Notes: generated by a model not told the origin, from the sequence alone. A stretch of 64,000 bases of DNA from Lenzites betulinus (GCA_022264855.1 JABYQU010000023.1:310001-374000); one strand, 5' to 3'; positions 13,670 to 26,479 are shown, numbered from the stretch's first letter. Numbers and translations are program-made.

Positions 13670-14998
13670 AAATATCAGCACATAAGTTCGTGATAAACCA
13701 TGCATTAAACCGTTGAATACAAAGAATTTTATCACGAATTAAGTCATAGCGTAAGTTCGTGAACTTCTGCGTGATTATCACGGAGAAACTGTCCCCCCTC
13801 ACGAAGTTAGGTGTTACGAATTTACATCATGACTTACACGAAGATACTGCATGACTTGCCATGATTGATATCTTCGTGGTATTCAGGACAATATATACTG
13901 GCGGAATCATGCACATACGTCGTGATTGTCATGCAGGATAATCATTGGTTTACTACGTGGTATCTAGTACATGGCTATCCAATGAACTGCTGGGATCACA
14001 AGCCGCACGGACATGCAGCGGTAGATGCAGCGAAGTGAGTTTGATATATAGAAACGGAAGGAAATGAACAGCATCGGCTTACTACTAGTTGTGGTCCCTT
14101 TCTGTGCGGCACCGTCACCGAACCGGCCCTCCGAATGTGACATTTTTGACATGCATGTCCACAGGTGTAACCTATTCTCTTGAGCATGCTGCTGATCCGA
14201 GGACATCTAGGTGACGGCTGAGCTTACCAAGATATACTTACACTGTACACTGAGACTAGTATGGGCGAAGGGGAGCGAGATTCAGTGAGCTCAAGTCACA
14301 GTCCTTAACTATGCCGTGGCCTTACAGAGTAGCTTACCACATGATATAGCGGCAGGAGCTCCTGAATCCTAGAGATGAGAGGAATTCTTCTAGTCGAGAT
14401 CTGTTTGTATAAATAAGTGAGGAATCGTCGCATCTCGAACTTGGGGGTATTCGACAGGTGAGAGAACCTCATACTACCTATACAGTGTTGTAGCGAGAGC
14501 TTTGACATACCGGCAACACTAATCTTCATACTGACCAAGTCTCACCTTGCATACTCGTGAGCTAGGTGCTGTGAAGGGTTCCCGCGCAGTGATTGTAGTT
14601 GAACTCGTTGGATCGACGTTGTAAGTACTAGCAGCACAGCAGCAGCGACAGGCTATCGGCCCGCCAGAACTTCAGAGGAGAGATCTGCAGCGTTAGTAAT
14701 GGAAGTAGCGGTCATCAGAGGTCTAGGGTGATGAGGGGCGGAACAGAGGTCAAGGCGAGAGGATAGCGAGGAGCAACTTTGAAGAATTTTACGAATTGCG
14801 TAGGTGTACGTAGGTGTACGCGTGCTGACTTCGAGCACAGATTACAGGGCGCTAAATCGTCCGGACTAGTATTTCGTGATTATCAGGGCTTAAAGTCATG
14901 ATAAGGGAAGTCGTGAACTCCATGAATTGGATCACGACTATACTACGCCACGAATTTACTACGAATTTCCTTCGTGATGCCTTACATTCACGCAGTAA

Positions 14999-15033
14999 CT
15001 TCGTGGGCACCACGAACTGTGGGGCGCGTAGTG
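14999..15033 (-). repeat. right terminal inverted repeat
   Basis: Inverted partner of 13635-13669. It also contains an internal TTCGTG...CACGAA mini-palindrome. Confidence 0.7.
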
Positions 15034-15399
15034 TCGGGAAGCTCGCTCATAGGAGATTACCACTAATTAGGTGGGTTGATTTGATCCCAGATTCTAATCG
15101 CCCGTACCCTAGTAGCGTCCGCCGACCCCAGCTGGTAGCGCGATGTCGAAGACAGAAAGCAAAGCCAATGAATTCGGAGGTAGAGAGTGAGTGATACTTG
15201 ACGTATACAGCCTCCGATCCCGGCGGCGCCCTAACCAGCCATGTACTTACTCCGCGCATACAGCCTCTGTCAAGCCCGGACCGCACAACTTCAAGCTTTT
15301 GAGTAGTACTTGATTTCCAATACGGGGCCCTACTTCTCCGCCCAGCGATGTCGCAAGGTTCAGTCCCTGCCTTACTACTGTTTTGTTTCCTCATGGCTG

Positions 15400-16850
15400 T
15401 CATACTTGCGAAGTGACTCCGAGTAGCCCCGGCAACGCCTGCAAGGCCCACGCTGGCCGGGACTGCGATACACTGCGCGAGCGGGACTGGGCCTGATACT
15501 GGGCAGGCACAGATCCGGAGATGGTGCTCGTACTGGGCTCGTCGGGCGTGTACCCGCACCCGGTGCACATAGGGTCGTTGAGCCACTCACCGCGCGCGAC
15601 GTATCTCAATCTGTCGCTCTCCGGGATAACCGCGAACCGCTAACAAACGGGCATGAAAAAAGCGCGACGCTGCCATCCCTGAACACGAACGCGTGAACAC
15701 TGAGCCCCGAGGCCGACTTCGAACGGGACGCTGCCTCTCCTCGTCCACAGGCCACACAAACTTAGCGTCTTCCGGGACGCGTGGGCGCCCCGGAACGCTA
15801 ATGCACCCAGCTCGCTCCGTTTCCCACCTGCACCTGGCCGCTGCAGCGTGCCATCCGCGCGGCCCGCGCACCTGCGCCTGCGCCGGCGTCCCCAGCTCGG
15901 GCAGCAAGCAGGACGCGTCCTGGATAGGCCGGCCAGGAGGCAGCACACCAGTGCACCCTGGGACGGTGCGCCCCCTTCTGCTCTCACTCGCGCCGGCTTT
16001 GCTCGCCCTTCTGTGGCGCCCATTCCGCGAGACGGCGTGCGTGCCCAGAGCCTCTCGCCGGTCTATCTGCGTGTCCCAGTGCTCGCGCGTCCCCGGGTGA
16101 CGCCATTCGGCGTTTGTGCTGCCCAGCTCTCCATTGTCCCCTGAACGTTGCCCGAACCTTGCGCGGGTTCTAGTGTCCGCAGCGGGGCGCAGCGTGCCCT
16201 TTCGCGGGTGCGCCGCGAGCCTCGCTCGCCGCACTTGCAAGCCACTGGAGGGGCACTAGCACCGGTGGCGCCGCCGTGCGAGTGCCCCTGCACGCCGCCA
16301 GCGCAGTCGTACTCGCGCGGGGGGCCGAAGACTCGATGGGGCTGCAGAACATCGACGGGACCTGGGAGGCCCTCGACGAATCGGAGGTCGACTGGGGGGA
16401 CGCACGCGATTGGCCGCCGGACTTTGGAAATGGAGGTGCCTCTTCGCGGGCTACGGCGGTGATGGGTGCGCGCCCCACCAGCCCGGGCAGATTTACCGCA
16501 GCGGGCACGCGAGGGAGATCCTGCGGGGTCGGAGGCGAACTTGTGCGGGCGCGAGCGCGGCCCGTCTGGCAGGGCTTTCGCGGACGCGTGTGCGCGTACC
16601 GGCGCGGCGGGCAGGGTGTGTCGCGGAGGCCGTCGACGGATGATGCTCTGGTGCTGGCGTGGCCCGCGTGTGTGCCATGTCCGTGGGTGCACGCGCGGGC
16701 TCGTGGTGCGCTCGTGGGTGGGCCTGTTTGGGAGCGAAGCTGCAGGTCGCGGACTCGCGCGGGAGGAGGATCGGGGGATGGTGCTAATTGGACAGCTGCG
16801 TCTGGTAGCGCGCGGTTAGCAGGACAGCTCGCGCTCGATCAGGGAGCAGT
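15400..16850. other. GC-rich region with open frames on both strands; possible gene
   Basis: On the minus strand an exon-like frame (about 15639 down to a TGA at 15400) follows a TTTGTTAG acceptor and contains a Cys pair (NDPMCTGCGYTPDEPS) and a Ser/Gln-rich tail. Further upstream on that strand a Ser/Ala/Pro-rich frame (16508-16170) has high GC at third positions. On the plus strand an overlapping frame near 16336-16440 (MGLQNIDGTWEALDESEV) looks equally codon-biased. I could not join either set into a consistent gene. A Ser-rich minus-strand gene is slightly more likely, but the strand is unresolved. Confidence 0.25.
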
Positions 16851-17150
16851 CTAGGGGCCATGAGATCGCACGCCGATCCCCGTGCGGGCGGTGCACGCTA
16901 CAGAATTGAAAGATACTACCCGAGAGGCGACCGCAGCTCAAGCTGGCAATGCCAGGGTCAGATGCAGCGCGCGCGAGGAGGAACGCGAGAGGACGGACGC
17001 GGTGTGCGAGCCCCATTGGGCAGCGGCCGGCTCCCTCGCCCATCCCTAGTCTCGCTCCGCGGACATCTCGCTCTCCGGGCGTCTCCTGCTCTGCGTACTT
17101 ATACGCTCCCAGCCGCCTGTCCAGTCCGCTCCGTCGTCCTCCTCGCACCC

Positions 17151-20100
17151 ATGTGGCCCTTTTCCTCCCCCGCATATCTCGAAATCGCCCGCAGGAAGCA
17201 GGCGCACCGCGAAGACGCCCTGCGCGTCGCGCGCGCCCTCCACGGCGCTGACGCGGGATTGTACTTGCGCGCCCCAGGTCCGTCTTCCTACTTCCCTACC
17301 GCGAGAAGCGTCGCGCGCGATCGCCGTTCGCTGACCCGCCCTGCTTCCCTCGGCCCACAGCGAAGGAGATCGTCGAGCGCATCGCGAAGGGCGAGTGGAC
17401 CGCGTCCGACGTCCTCGACGCCTACCTCGCCCGCGCCGTCCTCGCCCAGGACCTGACCAACTGCCTTACGGAAGGTGGGGTCATCTTTCATTTCGCCTAT
17501 TTCGCCTCGCCTACTGCTGTCCGCGCGGTGCTCACTCGGGCGTGCTTCTAGTCTTCTTCGCCGATGCGCGTGCCCAGGCGAAGGCGCTCGACGCCGAATT
17601 CGCCCAAACCGGCAAAGTGCGGGGACCCCTCCACGGTGTCCCTGTGAGTTTTAAGGACACATGTGAGTCGCTAGTGCGCGCGGGCGGGCGCGGGTACTGT
17701 ATTGACCGCATCTCTCCGCGCGTGCTCCTAGACGATGTCAAGGGCCACGACACGACCATGGGCTTCTCCTCCCGTGCGGATGCACCCCTCTCGGAGGACT
17801 CGCTGGTGAGTGAGCCCGCGCCTCGTGCAGGTGCGGTCGCCGCGGACGTCCCCGTTTCCCGTGAATCCCGTCCCGCGTTCGCTCGGCTACCGGTGCATTG
17901 CGTCAGACGGCCCAGGGCATGCCCCGCCGTGAACCTCAGACTGTCGGCCGCACTCGCGAGCAGCCTCGCGCGCTCACTGGACTCGCCCCCGCGCCACATC
18001 GCACCAGCCTGCCGCACATCTCCCGTGCAATGCAGCCTTTCTCGGCGTGGGAAGCGAAGCCGCGCGAGAAGAGCCCGAGACGCGCTATCCCCGCTACTGC
18101 TGCTGCTTCGCGTGCCTGTTTTAATTCTGTTCTGCCCCGCCAGGTCGTTGCCCTCGTGCGCGAAGCAGGCGGCATCCCGATCTGCAAGACAAACATCCCC
18201 CAGCTCATTTTCTTCTTCGAGTGCGTAAACCCGGTCTGGGGCTGCACCCTGAACCCGTTCAGCAAGTCGTACTCGTCGGGCGGGACCTCGGGCGGCGAAG
18301 CGGCGCTGCTCGCCATGGACGGCTCCGCGCTCGGCTGGGGGACCGATATTGGCGGCTCACTCAGGTGCGTGACGCGCGCCAATGGCGAGCGCGGGTGTGG
18401 TCTGCCCATCGCGATGGACGCTCGCCATCACTGCAAACCCGCTGACATTGACAATATGTCTGGCTGCGTCCAGGATCCCGGCGTCGTTCTGCGGCGTCTA
18501 CTCGCTCAAGACGGGTTGGAACCGGATGAGCATGGCCGGCGTGCAGGGTGCGTGCGCTTCTCCAGCGTGAACTTGGGCCCGCTCCGCGGACCATGCTGGC
18601 TCGTTGTTTTCTCCGGGGACTGACATCTCCGCCATGCGTGCTGCAGGGACGTGGCCTGGGTTTGAGGCCATCCGCACGGTCGCTGGCCCGATGGGACGGT
18701 ACGTGCATCCGCTGCCGCACGTTGCGGCCCTCTAACGTTGTGACGCGCGGCTGACGACCTTTTCCGGACGCGCTCCCATGCATTACAATGGGGCTACTAC
18801 GCGTGTAGAACCGTGGATGACCTTGAGCTCGCAGCGCGACTCGTGTTTGGGAAGCAGGGCTCCGATATCAATCCTGCGCCGCTCCCGTACCGCGATCCAA
18901 AGATGCATGCGAAGCTGCGGTTTGGGTTTTACATCTCTGGTGCGTTCCTTCCTCCCATGGTTCTTCCGTGGCCCGCTGCACGCGCTGCTATACCTCCCGC
19001 TGTCGACTTTCTGTTCGCGACCGGTCAATCCGGTACTTTGCATGCCGGCACTTTCTCTCGTGCGGCGTGCCCGGACGTTTTACACTTGTCAATATGGCAC
19101 GACGTCATGGCCCGCTGCTGCTGCGCCTGCATGACGAGAACGACCGGCTGAAAGGTACCGCGCAGACAACTTTATCAAGGCTTCGCCCGCATGCCAGCGG
19201 GCCGTCCGCGAGACGGTCAACGCGCTGCGCAAAGCCGGCCACGAATGCGTCGAGTTCGAGCTCCCACATGGTACGCTACTCGTCCTTTCTACGCCGCCGC
19301 ACGCCCACTCGCTTACCGTAACGCTGCTCCCATGATACCTGCGCTCACTCGTTCCGCCGCACACGGCCCCAGCCGCGCGCGCGATGGAGATCTTCATCGG
19401 CCTCACGGCCGCCGACAAGTACAGGACGCTCACCGCGGACCTCGGCGACGACGCGCTGGTGAGTCGCACCTCTCCGTGGCTTCTCGCTCGCTCGCTTGCG
19501 CATGCGTGCCGTGCCCGCTCCGACGTGCTGACGGCCTCGCGCAGGAACCCGGCGCGGCGCCACTCGTCCAGGGCTCGCGGCTGCCAGGTGCGTGTAGGGC
19601 TCTTCCGCCTCCGCTCCGTCTGCACCCGTCTCCGCCGAAGCTGCTCGCTGACACGCACCCCCCTCGCCCCCTCCCTCTTTGCACGCTTCCTGCTCTTGGC
19701 CCGTGTCCTCGCCCGCTCACACCCCGCATCTCCGCGTTGCCGATCCGATCGCGCGTTGCGGCTTATCCCGTTCACGTTCCCATTGGCCGTTCTCATTGGC
19801 ACGGCGAACGCCGTTTCCCCACGGCTGCACATATGCGCACTCAAAAGGCTGGCTGCGGAACCTCGCCGCGTGGGGCGTGGGCAAGGTGTACAAGGACGAC
19901 GTGCTGCCGCTCGTGATCCGCGCGAGCAGCGGCAAGGACGTCGAGGAGTACCATAAGTGGGCGCGCCAGCGCGATGAGTACACGAGCATGTTCTACCGCG
20001 AGGTGAGTGTGCCCCGCTCCCCGTTCATCACCTCCTCAAGAAGGGCGGGACTGAGCATGTTTGCGAGATGCGCTGACTTCCGCGTTCCCGCCGCTCCCTT

Positions 20101-20645
20101 CGTCTGATTCGCTACGTAGGTCTGGGATAAGGAGGGATTCGACGGCATCATTGCGCCGGCCCTCGCGACGCCTGGACTCCCACACGGGTAAGCGCCACCC
20201 TACCACCCGCACCGCCCCTCCGCTCATGCACAATCAACCCTCCTCCGCCCCGTCCAGGTCCGTACAATTCCTCTCCACGCTCGCATGCGCCGACCTCGTC
20301 TACAACGTCACCGACGCGCCCGTCGGCACGCTCCCTGTCACGCGCGTGCGCGCGACAGACGTGGCGACCGCCGAGTGGACGGACCCGCACACGGGACGGG
20401 GCCACGGCTCGCCGCTCATCGAGCAGATGCTGTACGGCAAGCCCGCCGCGGGCGCGGGCCCCGAGAAGGGCAAGGGCAAGGGCGGGTTCTACGACCCGGA
20501 GAAGATGGCGGGGCTGCCGGTGGGCGTGCAGGTCGTCGGCCGGCGGTGGGAGGACGAGAAGGTGATCGAGATGATGCGCGTTGTGGACGATGCGCTGGGG
20601 CCGCGCGACTTTGGGCCGGGCAGTTGGAAGGAGCAGGGGAAGTGA
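17151..20645 (+). CDS. amidase-signature family hydrolase (fatty-acid-amide-hydrolase-like)
   Basis: Fourteen exons (17151-17277, 17361-17474, 17552-17662, 17732-17805, 18144-18364, 18474-18547, 18647-18698, 18809-18939, 19166-19270, 19373-19458, 19545-19587, 19848-20002, 20120-20187, 20258-20645) give 582 residues. Members hydrolyse amide bonds with a Ser-cisSer-Lys triad. Visible residues: Lys115 in GVPVSFKDT, the glycine-rich signature SSGGTSGGEAALL (186-198), and the nucleophile Ser214 in GTDIGGSLR. The residue 24 positions before Ser214, where the cis-Ser normally lies, is Thr190. The C-terminal exon has GLPVGVQVVGRRWEDE, the usual family ending. No signal peptide or clear membrane anchor, so probably cytosolic. 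The substrate cannot be told from sequence; fungal homologs act on acetamide, fatty-acid amides or other small amides. Confidence 0.92.
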
Positions 20646-21396
20646 CCGGGTGCGGCCTGGGTAAGGGGGTCGTGCTTAGTACATGGTGAACAGTCTACTA
20701 GTTGTGGGGTATCTTTAATTTACTGTGCATATCTAATGAAGTGCGTATACACTCCGCATGTTGCAGTGGTACATATGTATAGCATCATTATAGAATCTGT
20801 CGATACATCAGCAGAGATACATGATGATACATTGGGAGTACTGTGCTCAATGTCAGTGTGTTCTGGCTTATCCTCCGGCACAGACCGAGCTCTGTAGCTG
20901 GGAGGCGTTGAGCAAGTACTAGTGACCTAGGGCATCAGGGAATATATTATGTAGCTATGATCGTTGAAAGTTCTATACTTTCATGAATGTGACTAAATGA
21001 CCGATCCCGAGAGGAAAGACTTGAGCTTCGATGGTGACCATCCCATTGAGTGAATATACGTACGGGTCACCTAAGAATCTTTGAAGCCACTAGCGGTAGC
21101 ACCCGAGTGACAGTCATGAATCATGCTGGCCTTGGTGATTCTGTGCTTGGGTGACTGTCTCCCGTTGGAAAGCATATTTATTTCAGCAAAATGATATGCG
21201 ATAGCAGAGCAGAGCTTAGTTTTGTGGATACTCAAATAAACAGGCGTTACTGGAGCTCAGTGCGCACAACTCGACGAGATATAGAGTGACTCTCTGTAGA
21301 GGGCGGGCGCTACGTTTGCACCTCCGGGAAGCGCGGCGTAGATTTGTGGTACTCCTTTCGCGTATGAGGCCTGAAGCTTGAAGCCTGAGGTACATC
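20646..21396. other. intergenic between convergent genes
   Basis: The amidase and COX23 genes end toward each other here. AT-rich, with no coding exon or repeat that I can support. Confidence 0.45.
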
Positions 21397-21888
21397 TCAT
21401 GCTGTTTTCCCAGCGCGACGGTCCGCCTTCAATTGCTCCTGCTACTCGAACATAACACGAGGGAGACAGCGTCAGCCTCCCTCCAACAATGCCTTCCTTC
21501 CAGGTCTCTCGTAGCACTCACCCAAGTCTTCTTGCAATCCCGGTATGCCTGGAAGTAGCTAAGACATTTGTCCCGGTCATAGTCATGGTGGTTCATGCAG
21601 TCCATGGACGCCTTGGACGCTTCTGCACATGGGCTGACGTTCACGCGAACACGGTCATCCTCTCATGCCCGCAGCGATAATCGGTTTGGGACGCACTCGA
21701 CGAACTTAGAGACCGGCTTTCCCTGTTTTATGTGTAAGACGCAGGGATAATTACGCGTTCGAACCGTGCGATATGAGGGGACGCACCTTGAAGCGTTTCT
21801 GGTACGGCTCCGGGACAGAGTTCGCCTGCGGGTCAGGCAGGGACGATATCTTGTTCTTGTCGACGCCTTCGGTCGTCCTACTAGACAT
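21397..21888 (-). CDS. COX23: mitochondrial CHCH protein COX23
   Basis: COX23 is a small twin CX9C protein of the mitochondrial intermembrane space needed for cytochrome c oxidase assembly and copper handling. Four exons on the minus strand (21888-21787, 21722-21697, 21633-21522, 21438-21397) encode 93 residues. The first Cys pair lies in PCAEASKASMDCMNHHDYDR (C-x9-C) and the second in RDKCLSYFQAYRDCKKTW (C-x9-C), with the typical acidic-basic C-terminus EQLKADRRAGKTA. The second exon is only 26 bases. Import would use the Mia40 disulfide relay, as known for the family. Size and motif spacing match fungal COX23 rather than COX17 or COX19. Confidence 0.9.
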
Positions 21889-22176
21889 TTCCCCTCCTCC
21901 GTATGAGATACGCCAAGGCGTACGTCCAGGCCAAGCAAGCAAACAGGTGGATGGGTGAGGGCAGCAAGAACGGGCGCTTCTCCTCGACGGGTTCCTGGCG
22001 CGGACTATGGGCGCTTCTAGATCGCACGCAGCTGCGTCCTGTCCCGATCCTGCCGTTTCCCGTTCCGTGCGCTGCTGCAAATCCCGCATAGCCGCATACT
22101 CTGTCTCGTCCTAGGCCTTGCTGCGCTCATTCTCGACATCTTACGCTCTAACCACCACCCACACGCACGGATCGAC
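21889..22176. promoter_or_regulatory. divergent promoter region between COX23 and FIS1
   Basis: The two mitochondrial genes start 288 bases apart and are read in opposite directions, so they probably share this upstream region. No clear TATA element was found. Confidence 0.4.
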
Positions 22177-22981
22177 ATGCCTACAGAACTCCCTTATGCC
22201 GCAGACGCGGAGGAGTCGCTTTCATACGATGAGCTCGAGGTGCGGGTCCGCATTCTGCTGCAAGGCTCTCCACCGCACTTGCACTTCCGTGTGGCGTGGT
22301 CGTCGAAGCGCGAGCTACGAAGGCTTATCAAGTTGCATGTCTGTAGGTCCTGAGGCTGCAGTACCAGAAGGAGACAGCGCAGTCGCACGTCACCGTGCAG
22401 ACGAAGTTCAACTACGCATGGGGCCTCGTGAAGAGCCCTTTGAGCGAGCACCAGGTCGAGGGTGTCCGGCTCCTGCAGGGTACGCCCTGCCCACCTCTTC
22501 CGATACAGGTGGCCGCGGTGCTGACGCCTCTAACATGCAGAGATATACCGCGCGGAGCCAACGCGGCGCAGAGAGTGCCTGTACTACCTCGCGCTCGGGC
22601 ACTATAAGATGGGCAACTACGACGAGGCGAGGAGATTTAACGGTACGTGCTGCCGCCCCGCCGTATTGTATCATTTGCATTAACTCACGCCGTACTTACC
22701 CTCCGTCTCCCCCGCACCGCATCCCCGTCCCCGTTCCTATGCGGGTCTGTAGCACTACTACTAGACAAGGAGCCCACCAACCTGCAAGCACAAAGCCTCG
22801 CATCGCTCATCGACAAGCGCGTCACACGAGGTACGCCTTTCCGCCTCCCCGTCCACCAGTCACTGACATCCGCCTGTGGGCCCACACAGAGGGATACATC
22901 GGGATGGCGATCGTCGGCGGCGTCGCGGCGCTCGGCACGCTCGCGCTCGCGAGCATCATACGGCGAGCCTCTCGCAAATAG
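22177..22981 (+). CDS. FIS1: mitochondrial fission protein FIS1
   Basis: FIS1 is a tail-anchored outer-membrane protein of mitochondria and peroxisomes that recruits the fission machinery (Mdv1/Caf4 and dynamin Dnm1 in yeast). Five exons (22177-22239, 22347-22479, 22541-22642, 22753-22830, 22890-22981) give 155 residues, the family's usual length. The TPR-like bundle is recognisable: [31 protein letters not shown] and [20 protein letters not shown]. The C-terminus has one hydrophobic segment ([20 protein letters not shown]) followed by a short basic tail (RRASRK), the known targeting signal. Start chosen at [16 protein letters not shown] because the family begins with a short acidic arm. Confidence 0.93.
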
Positions 22982-24124
22982 CTCCTGCGCCGCGCCCCGT
23001 CTGACGCCATTCCTCCCTTCCTCCCTTCCCCTCGCCTTCTCCGCCTCTCTCACCTCGACCTTCAGCACGCGGCATTGAATATTGGTGTTGGGCGCAGGGA
23101 CCTCTGCCATGTCCATTACTGTCTTGACGATCGCCTCCGCCACACACACGAGCCCGAGCCTCAGAGTTGGGACTACTACTTCTGTTGATTTACGAATTGC
23201 TGTCTACGCCGCTACCATTATCGCATAATGTCTAAACTCCGCTCTGGCTATGGATCGATGGCTTTGCGGGTTCTGCAGAACCACAGCGCCGTGGCGGTGA
23301 GTACTTGCTGCCTGTTGACAATGTTCCGGTCCTTGCATATATCCCGTTCGGTGTTACGAGGAGTATATGCATTTGCAGCGACAGAGAGCTGTCGCAAAGT
23401 AGGTGCCAGCCCAAGTCATGGCTCAAAATCCGAAGGTGATTCTAGCTCTACTCTTCGATAGAATAGGATGGGGATGGTTAGCGAGGTGCACATAGCACGC
23501 ACGCGTATCCCGCGTGGACGATAATCAATTTCCTCCGTACTAACAGCCAGTCAAACAAGCAACTTCGAAGCATCCAGACCGTCCGTGATCGTACACATAC
23601 TACCCCCAAAGAAACAGAGACAGGAACGGAGACATAGACGTACGTGGGTCAACCAGTGGGAGAGGATATGAGCAGCGGGCGCGGGTCTAGGTAAGCAGGG
23701 CCTTGGAGTTGTACGTAGCACGTACGAATCGGACAGCGTGTATGGTGTATGGGCGGGTACCGCCGGTGTGTCTCGGGGAGAGCGGGGTAAGGATTTGCCT
23801 GGGCGCCGCGACGAGCGCGACGGAGCATGGAGTAGGATGGAGGATCCAGACGAGATAGCAGGGAACATGCAGTGTGCGATATATGGACGGAACTTGAAAT
23901 CATAGGAACACGGGCGACGGGCGCAGTAGTGCGCACCGCACCGGGGCATGCGATACAGGTGAATGTGAGCGAGCGAGCGATGATAGCCTACAGTGGAGAT
24001 GGAGCAGAGCGATGCGATGGTGTGGGTGACGGCGATATACAATGCGGGGATTCGGATGCGGTAGTGGTGGTGGTGGTTTGCGGTGGTTAGGATAGGGCGG
24101 GGAGGGGTGAGGCGGGGGCAGTGG
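22982..24124. other. intergenic between convergent genes
   Basis: FIS1 and the M50B-like gene converge here. A minus-strand frame overlapping the FIS1 3' end (23149-22685) looks briefly protein-like at its start but becomes the shadow of FIS1 exons. No supported gene. Confidence 0.4.
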
Positions 24125-25518
24125 TTATGTGGGGAGGAACTGCGCGGCCTCGGCGTACATCTCGTCTGGGGTGCGCTTGAACGCGGCGATCCCGAGGAGC
24201 ACGAATCCGGTGAGGACCGCGATTTCGAACAGGATCCACATCGTCGCCCATACTGCGTTAGCGTATTCAGTCAGTACGCGCGTCATCTAGGTGGAGGAGG
24301 AATGGAAGGGGGCTACGCACTGTGTGCGGGTATGCGGGGATAGAGCAGGGACCATTGTGTTGCGTCCGAGTCGTTTGCTTTGCGGAAGTACTTGTCGTCT
24401 GCTATGTCCCCTGCGAATGGTTGAGTGCCTTTTCGTAGCTGTAGTAAAGCACTAGAGGAAGACACTTACATACGACGTACATTGCGCTATTCGGCCGATT
24501 AATTAGTAAAATATCACACATACCTTCGCAAAGGGAGTACGACATACTTCATGACACCAACAAATAAGCAATACCATCGTAGCGCTTGTCTGCACATGCA
24601 AATCTTGTCAGCATGTACTTTATGGGGAAAGCACAGGGTGATACAGACGCATGGTCAATAAACCAGAAGCCGATGAGGAGGCCTTCGTATACCGCCGTAA
24701 GTAGGATCGTTCTGCCCAGCGGTCGTCGAGCGCGTAAAGGCGGTGTGGAACCAAATGTGTGAAATCGGATGCCGGTTTAGGTACAACAACACGAGGCCGA
24801 AGTTCACACCGATAGTATCAGTTCACATGACACGGTCGATGAGCTGGCAAGTACGGTGGGTTGGTGAATAGAGGCATGACTTACAGCTTATTGCGGACGA
24901 GAGCGAGAGGTGCTATAAGGCCAACACCGAGGACGAAGCTCATGATCTTGGACACGAGCGTGTCGAAGCCGGCCATGATGAAGAGGCCTCCAAAAATGGT
25001 GGAGCCAACGTAACCGGCGGCGAGTATGGTTGGTGGATGTCCTCCGGAGACTATGGTGCATCCGCCCATGTCAGGATCTATGCAGACTTTCATGACGGAG
25101 CCGCCTGTTAAGATGGCCTTTGCCGGGTCTAGGGAGGGTTTGAATGCAAAGACTAATAAAGGAAACTCACTAGTGATATATGACATAGCTCATGCCACCC
25201 GATTGTAAAGAGTTTGAGAGGGTTTATGACTACTCTCGCCCCGGGGATGTTCCAGAAAGCGAAGATGACGACGGCATATACGACGATCTGCAGATGTGGT
25301 GATGAGAGTGTGTAAGCGAGCCCGAAAGGAGCAGGAAGCATACAACATAGAGGACAGGGACCTAGAGCGGAGCCGCATGAGACCGGTGAGCAAGCGAGGA
25401 GAATAGAGGGAAGCGAGAGACGTGCCTGGTCGTGGGTGGGCGCGACGGGGCTCATGTGGTGGATGGGGATCTTGGGTGCAATGGGGGGACGGGGAGCGTA
25501 GGGAGGAAGGTTAGACAT
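24125..25518 (-). CDS. peptidase M50B-like integral membrane protein
   Basis: Nine exons on the minus strand (25518-25426, 25361-25344, 25287-25171, 25117-24885, 24711-24649, 24589-24548, 24486-24470, 24410-24321, 24252-24125) give 266 residues. The M50B-like family consists of polytopic membrane proteins related to site-2 proteases. The zinc-binding HEXXH motif appears as HELCH in KLFTIGWHELCHIS. The following CIDPDMGG and PTILAAGYVGSTIFGG blocks, and later LRWYCLFVGVM and IADDKYFRKANDSDATQW, are the family landmarks. About six hydrophobic segments are visible. The first intron needs a GC donor (CAG|GCACGT) and is followed by an 18-base microexon; another exon is 17 bases. These were chosen because they restore both frame and spacing. 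The physiological substrate is unknown. Confidence 0.85.
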
Positions 25519-25736
25519 GGCGGGCTGAGGTGCACAGTTTTAATAGACGAAGGCAGACATGCACGCCTGTTCCCCTCGATGCGTGTCCCAAGTCCTACTT
25601 TCACGGTGCGGGGCGCGCACAGCCACATAGCACGCCGGCATGCGCGTGGCCACAGGCGCCCATGTTTGAGACGCGTGCGTCACGTGCGCACGCGACCTTT
25701 GTTTACTCGCCGGCGGAGTTCCAATCCACGTCGCGC

Positions 25737-25744
25737 TATATAAG
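25737..25744 (+). promoter_or_regulatory. TATA box of the histone H2A gene
   Basis: TATATAAG lies about 100 bases before the H2A start codon, in a 323-base divergent region shared with the M50B-like gene. Confidence 0.6.
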
Positions 25745-25841
25745 CCTTCGACGCCTTCGCGTCCCCAAGCCCAAAGTCCCTCTTCCTCTCCACCACTACC
25801 CGCACCCCCAACCCACCCTCTACCACCTCTATCTCGCACAA

Positions 25842-26479
<638 letters not shown>

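Larger units (their letters stand above)
13635..15033. mobile_element. non-autonomous DNA-transposon-like element with terminal inverted repeats
   Basis: The two ends carry a perfect 13-base terminal inverted repeat (CACTACGCGCCCC at 13635-13647; its complement at 15021-15033), continued by about 20 bases of imperfect inverted similarity. Inside both ends many copies of the hexamer TTCGTG/CACGAA and close variants occur in both orientations, within roughly 250 bases of the left end and 170 of the right. Such clustered subterminal motifs are typical transposase-binding sites in hAT-like and related DNA transposons. The interior has no long open frame, so the element is non-autonomous. No clear target-site duplication is seen (left flank GACCTCGC, right flank TCGGGAAG), so superfamily assignment stays open. 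Confidence 0.7.

Noticed and set aside
22685..23149. Minus-strand frame overlapping the FIS1 3' end
   Set aside because: Its first 40 residues look protein-like, but the rest is antisense to FIS1 exons and no splice sites support it.
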